From positions 1 through 10,427 of the forward strand of contig JAFDJF010000027.1 of NCBI GenBank assembly GCA_019307645.1: a DNA stretch of 10,427 bases. The letters are read 5' to 3'. Positions 7,127 to 10,427 of this stretch are shown piece after piece (the first letter of the stretch is position 1; the number at the start of each line of letters is the position of its first letter). Source of the stretch: Deltaproteobacteria bacterium. GTDB taxonomy: Bacteria > Desulfobacterota > DSM-4660 > Desulfatiglandales > Desulfatiglandaceae. Below the pieces are notes generated by a model. It worked only from the letters and a program-made list of their open reading frames with translations. It had not been told where the DNA came from and made no database searches. Made by a program: the position numbers and the translations under genes.

Positions 7127-8350
7127 ATGTCGAAAATACCTCTGGAAGGAATCAAAATCATCAGCTTTGGTGTGGGGATCGTAGTCCCGGATATGGGGAA
7201 GACCCTGGGACAGCTCGGTGCCGATGTGATCAAAATTGAATCGAACATCCACCCGGATTTCATGCGAACCATTGTGCCGGACCCCAACAACAGCCCGGGA
7301 TTTAACGAATCGAACCGGAACCATCGCGTTTTTGGCGTTAACCTGAAAACCGATAAAGGGAAAGACCTGGTTTTGAAACTGGTCGAATCATCGGATATCA
7401 TGATAGAAAACTATCGCGGGGACGTGATGGAGGATCTTGGATTTGACTATGAAAGTGTTCGCAGGATCAAGCCGGACATCATCTATCTCAGCTCCCAGGG
7501 ATTCGGCAAGGGCGGACCCTACAGTGAACATAAAGGATACGGCCCTACGCTGACTGCATCCTCAGGGCTTCTCTCGCTCTGGCGCCAACCCGAAGAAGAA
7601 TTCGGTTGCGGCGGCAGCCCTCCCCACCCGGACAATGTGGCTGCCTGGCAGGGGGTGCTCGCCGTTTTGGCCGCCCTCGACTACAGACGACGAACAGGAA
7701 TAGGGCAGCACATTGATCTGGCCCAGGTTGAAGTTGCTGCCTCGCTTATCGGGGAAGCCCAACTCGATTATACGGTAAACGGCAGGGTCCAGGAACCGAT
7801 AGGAAACCGGAGCCTTTATGCTGCGCCACATAATTCTTACAAATGCAAAGGGAATGACAAGTGGTGTGTTATTACGGTTTTCACCGATGACGATTGGGAA
7901 CGGTTCTGCAATGCTATTGGCAATCCCGAATGGACAAGGGATTCTAAATTCAGCCATATGTCCGGCAGGCTTAAAAACGTGGAAGAATTGGACCAAAACA
8001 TTGAAGCATGGACCCTGCAATATGATCCTGACGTAGTCATGCAAACGCTTCAGGCAGCAGGTGTGGCTGCAAGCACTGTCCAGCGCGCCCAAGACATGAT
8101 CAATGACCCGCAGCTCCAGTGGCGCGGCGCCATCGAAGAGATGGAACATCCGGTTTCCGGCAACAGGCTTTACCCGAGCACTCCGTTTAACATGACTGAT
8201 ATGTCGTTTCCGCCAAACCGACCCGCCCCCATTCTCGGCCAGCATACAGAGGAAATCTGCCGCGAAGAATTGCATATGTCTGATGCTGAAATAGAGGCGC
8301 TTAAATCAGACCAGGTCCTGGAAACGCCGCGGCCCGACAATTCCGATTAG
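7127..8350 (+). CDS. CaiB/BaiF (family III) CoA-transferase, second of a pair
   Basis: A 407-aa full-length family III CoA-transferase. It starts with PLEGIKIISFG (5-15), then the family signature LGQLGADVIKIES (27-39), V-N-L-K-T-x-K-G (71-78) and ENYRGDVMEDLG (94-105). A GFGKGGPY motif (125-132) and HPDN (167-170) follow; D169 is the expected catalytic Asp, at the same residue number as in formyl-CoA transferase and CaiB. The helix after it leads to RRRTGIGQHIDLAQ (187-200), and LGQHTEEICREEL lies near the end. A strong GGAAGGAG (7113-7120) sits six bases before the ATG and overlaps the upstream stop codon, so the two genes are almost surely co-transcribed. The sequence differs clearly from its neighbour, which argues for a heteromeric enzyme such as BbsEF rather than a recent duplication. 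The N-terminal SFGVGIVVPDMGK stretch is BbsF-like to my eye. Substrate unknown. Confidence 0.95.
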   Translation: MSKIPLEGIKIISFGVGIVVPDMGKTLGQLGADVIKIESNIHPDFMRTIVPDPNNSPGFNESNRNHRVFGVNLKTDKGKDLVLKLVESSDIMIENYRGDVMEDLGFDYESVRRIKPDIIYLSSQGFGKGGPYSEHKGYGPTLTASSGLLSLWRQPEEEFGCGGSPPHPDNVAAWQGVLAVLAALDYRRRTGIGQHIDLAQVEVAASLIGEAQLDYTVNGRVQEPIGNRSLYAAPHNSYKCKGNDKWCVITVFTDDDWERFCNAIGNPEWTRDSKFSHMSGRLKNVEELDQNIEAWTLQYDPDVVMQTLQAAGVAASTVQRAQDMINDPQLQWRGAIEEMEHPVSGNRLYPSTPFNMTDMSFPPNRPAPILGQHTEEICREELHMSDAEIEALKSDQVLETPRPDNSD

Positions 8351-8395
8351 GAGAATGTTATAACACAGGCACGGCAGTATCAGCTTGACGGTGAA

Positions 8396-8524
8396 AGTTC
8401 AGAAGATGCGCAGGTGAGAAAGTGACAGGCTCACAGTTGCCTGTATTGGCTGATCCTTCCCGAGGGTTTAGGCAGGTCTGCTCTTCTCATTTTCTGATCT
8501 TCTGATCTTCTCACCTTCTGAACT
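8396..8524. repeat. Convergent intergenic inverted repeat with an 8-mer tandem array
   Basis: AGTTCAGAAG (8396-8405) and CTTCTGAACT (8515-8524) are perfect 10-bp inverted arms about 110 bp apart. The inner sequence GGTGAGAA (8412-8419) recurs in reverse complement beside the right arm, as TTCTCACC. The right side is a run of five 8-bp units (8484-8523): TTCTCATT, TTCTGATC, TTCTGATC, TTCTCACC, TTCTGAAC. The element lies between the converging ends of the CoA-transferase operon and the HD-GYP gene. It resembles the interspersed noncoding repeats seen in some Desulfobacterota genomes; that comparison is from memory. Confidence 0.55.
8425..8444. terminator. Weak hairpin downstream of the CoA-transferase operon
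   Basis: ACAGGC (8425-8430) and GCCTGT (8439-8444) form a perfect 6-bp stem with an 8-base loop, 75 bp after the stop codon of the second CoA-transferase. There is no T-run after it, so it does not qualify as a classical intrinsic terminator; it could help termination within the larger inverted repeat around it. Confidence 0.25.
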
Positions 8525-8549
8525 CCAATCACTGGATAACACCCCTTCC

Positions 8550-10223
8550 CTATAAAGTCAGTTCCCCAAAATAGTTACCCCCATCGCGACGCAATCTGAT
8601 TTTTCTATGGCAGACGGGGCACTTAAATGTTGAGGACAAATCCGCCTGCTCAGGAATTCTGATAAAAGTGCTGCAGAAAGGGCAGACAATACTCTTCTTG
8701 TTTTTCATGTAATCCTGAAAGATATAGTCAAGTTTTCTGTCATGATAACATTTTACCAGGGCATCAACACACTCAGGATCAAAATGTGTCCCTTTAGACA
8801 CCACGATCTTTTCAACAGCCTCATCTATCGGCAGGGCCTCATGGTAGGGACGGTTGCTTGTTAGCGCATCAAACGCATCTGCTACTGCAATCAGCCTTCC
8901 TTCCAAGGGGATATCATGGCCGTCAAGTCCAAATGGATAACCGGTCCCGTCGTAGTGCTCGTGGTGGTAAAGACAATACGGTATAAGGGGTTTCAGAAAA
9001 AAGGAATCTCCCATTAGCCACGCACCTCGCTCCGGATGCAGTTTAACCTTTTCGTATTCTTCAGAAGTCAGCATTCCTGACTTACTCAGGATGGCATTAT
9101 CAACCGAAATCTTGCCGATATCGTGCAGGACGCCCCCCATTTCAACAAGTTTGACCCTTTCATCATCCCAGCCAAGTTCACGGGCCATCTCAACCGCGAA
9201 GTTGGTGACCCGCCAAATATGGCCGGCAGTGTAATGATCTCTCAGCTCAACGGCATTGGCAAGAACAACCAGTGTATCGCGATAAAATTGATCAAGCTGG
9301 TTAACATAGGATACGTTTTTTATGGCAATTGCCGCAGGGCCTGACAGGGCCACAAGAAGTTCCAGATCCTCCTTTTTGAAGGCATTGATGAGCCCTCTGG
9401 CATCAACATATATGGCCCCCAGAACTTCATCAAGGTACATTAACGGCGCGCACATGGCTGAATTGATATTCTGAAGTATGATGCTCTCCGCCGCTCCGAA
9501 TCTCGTATCACCTGAGGCATCGCTTGTAATTATTGCCTCTGCGTTTTCAACGGATCGTTCAACAATCGTCGAACTGATGACAATATCCGACTTTTCAGAA
9601 GTCGACTTGGCATATTCTGTAGACAACCTGCCTGTTCTGTCATCCTTAAGCAGGATTGCGCCGTTGTGAGCCGGGATCAATGAGAGCACCTGGTCAACGA
9701 TCCGCTCCAATAATTTTTTCAGGTTTCGTTCACTGGAGATAATCTGGTTTGATTTGTATACCGCCGCAAGACGGCTTCTGGCATTGATAAGTTCATCCGT
9801 ATCTCGAATGACCTCTGAAGCATTCAGAAAAGCATTGGAAATATCCTGAAATGATGATGCGGTAATAATTGTTGGGGATGAGTCAGATTCAACAATTACC
9901 CCCCCGGCTGCCCCGTTTACATCGACTTCCGATCTTACCTCTTCAAAACGAAGTATTGTTTTACCGAGATGAACTTCATCTCCGGAACGGAGCCTGAATT
10001 TATCTACACGCTGTCCGTTGACAACGACTCCGTTAGCCGCGCCTAAGTCATGAATAACTGTCTTGCCATCCTCATGCCTGATAAGGGTGTGATGCCGGGA
10101 AACACTATTATCCGGTATGCAGAGGTTATTGTCCGAACCACGTCCGATTGATAGTTCCCGGTTTATTATTAACTTTCTCCCTGCCTCCGGGCCATTGATA
10201 ACAACGATGTATTGTACTGGCAT
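8550..10223 (-). CDS. FHA-GAF-HD-GYP protein with C-terminal zinc ribbon (c-di-GMP phosphodiesterase)
   Basis: A 557-aa soluble multidomain signalling protein. Residues about 5-95 are an FHA domain, with IGRG (26-29), S42-x-x-H45, NG (64-65) and VNG (68-70), which would bind phosphothreonine. Residues about 165-302 are a GAF sensor domain preceded by a helical linker. Residues about 315-495 are an HD-GYP domain with H330/H335-x-x-RV, the L-HDIGK motif (366-371), H396, the HHEHYDGTGYP motif (420-430) and the VADAFDALT motif (447-455). All metal-binding and GYP residues appear present, so it should hydrolyse c-di-GMP. The C-terminal tail holds two Cys pairs, CPFC (514-517) and CPVC (535-538), forming a zinc ribbon resembling the MJ0042 type. 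GGGGAG precedes the ATG at the proper distance. There is no signal peptide or membrane segment. It converges on the CoA-transferase operon and is probably an independent transcription unit; no cognate Ser/Thr kinase is in view. Confidence 0.95.
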   Translation of the reverse strand: MPVQYIVVINGPEAGRKLIINRELSIGRGSDNNLCIPDNSVSRHHTLIRHEDGKTVIHDLGAANGVVVNGQRVDKFRLRSGDEVHLGKTILRFEEVRSEVDVNGAAGGVIVESDSSPTIITASSFQDISNAFLNASEVIRDTDELINARSRLAAVYKSNQIISSERNLKKLLERIVDQVLSLIPAHNGAILLKDDRTGRLSTEYAKSTSEKSDIVISSTIVERSVENAEAIITSDASGDTRFGAAESIILQNINSAMCAPLMYLDEVLGAIYVDARGLINAFKKEDLELLVALSGPAAIAIKNVSYVNQLDQFYRDTLVVLANAVELRDHYTAGHIWRVTNFAVEMARELGWDDERVKLVEMGGVLHDIGKISVDNAILSKSGMLTSEEYEKVKLHPERGAWLMGDSFFLKPLIPYCLYHHEHYDGTGYPFGLDGHDIPLEGRLIAVADAFDALTSNRPYHEALPIDEAVEKIVVSKGTHFDPECVDALVKCYHDRKLDYIFQDYMKNKKSIVCPFCSTFIRIPEQADLSSTFKCPVCHRKIRLRRDGGNYFGELTL

Positions 10224-10427
10224 TGTCTCCCCTTTGAATACGCTGTTGCAACGTCTCAGGTTACCCTATTGTCAATGGCAAAAACTTAAGGACTGTTTGC
10301 ATGATTTCGCATTAGAAATTCTTTTCATGCGCGAAAATTTGAACAATCGAATATCGAATACATGCCTCCGGCTCGTAGAGCCTACGCCTCGGAGAGAATT
10401 CCGAATGACGAAGGAAGGACTTTTTGT
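10224..10427. other. Noncoding region upstream of the HD-GYP gene
   Basis: No ORF or RNA gene is visible in these 204 bp. There is a TTGACA on the minus strand (10275-10270) without a good -10 box. A stem can form between TTTCGCAT and ATGCGCGAAA (within about 10285-10337). There is a doubled ATCGAAT (10346-10359), and nested short stems GGCTC/GAGCC (10370-10374, 10378-10382) and CTCCG/CGGAG (10366-10370, 10390-10394). These look like remnants of interspersed intergenic repeats. Confidence 0.4.

Noticed and set aside
7562..8275. 237-codon minus-strand ORF opposite the second CoA-transferase
   Set aside because: It lies entirely antisense to a gene with clear family motifs and its translation shows no recognisable domain; it is a shadow of the moderately GC-rich coding sequence.
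8484..8523. 8-mer array as a CRISPR
   Set aside because: The units are 8 bp, contiguous and have no spacers; no cas gene is present.
10270..10275. Minus-strand TTGACA as the promoter of the HD-GYP gene
   Set aside because: No reasonable -10 box is found 16-18 bp downstream, so it is mentioned only as part of the upstream region.

Overview
The window looks like chromosomal DNA from a Gram-negative, probably anaerobic bacterium of the Desulfobacterota (sulfate- or syntrophy-type) group. This is inferred from three things: a divergent pairing of an RND/DUF1329/DUF1302 envelope set with tandem family III CoA-transferases, an FHA-GAF-HD-GYP signalling protein, and abundant imperfect palindromic intergenic repeats. 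No 16S or other definitive taxonomic marker is present. Coding DNA is moderately GC-rich. The divergent intergenic stretch at about 5072-5895 is clearly more AT-rich.

Left half, minus strand (5071 down to 1): a tightly spaced four-gene operon read right to left. It encodes a secreted YCF48/BNR-type beta-propeller protein (4082-5071), a 12-TM RND/MMPL transporter of the HAE3 type with a GTG start (1593-3995), a periplasmic DUF1329 protein (168-1529), and the first 46 codons of a signal-peptide-bearing protein that is probably the DUF1302 outer-membrane partner (1-138, cut by the window edge). Each gene has a clear Shine-Dalgarno sequence and gaps are 29-86 bp. Together they look like a trans-envelope route for a hydrophobic molecule: inner-membrane RND pump, LolA-like periplasmic carrier, outer-membrane barrel and an accessory propeller. 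The substrate cannot be read from the sequence.

Centre (5072-5895): an 824-bp divergent intergenic region with no convincing gene. It holds a 141-bp palindromic element (5211-5351) flanked by a 6-bp direct repeat TACTTA, which looks like a MITE insertion. It also holds two short palindromes that could be operators and a candidate sigma-70 promoter near 5797-5825 for the rightward genes.

Right-centre, plus strand (5896-8350): two adjacent CaiB/BaiF (family III) CoA-transferases, 405 and 407 aa, 13 bp apart. Both keep the catalytic-type Asp (D175 and D169). The pair resembles heteromeric enzymes such as succinyl-CoA:benzylsuccinate CoA-transferase (BbsEF), but no other gene of that pathway is in view.

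Right end: a convergent 199-bp gap (8351-8549) carries a long inverted repeat and a 5-unit array of an 8-mer. It is followed by a minus-strand gene (8550-10223) for a 557-aa FHA-GAF-HD-GYP-zinc-ribbon protein, a predicted c-di-GMP phosphodiesterase. The last 204 bp (10224-10427) are noncoding. No tRNA, rRNA, CRISPR array or transposase gene was seen.
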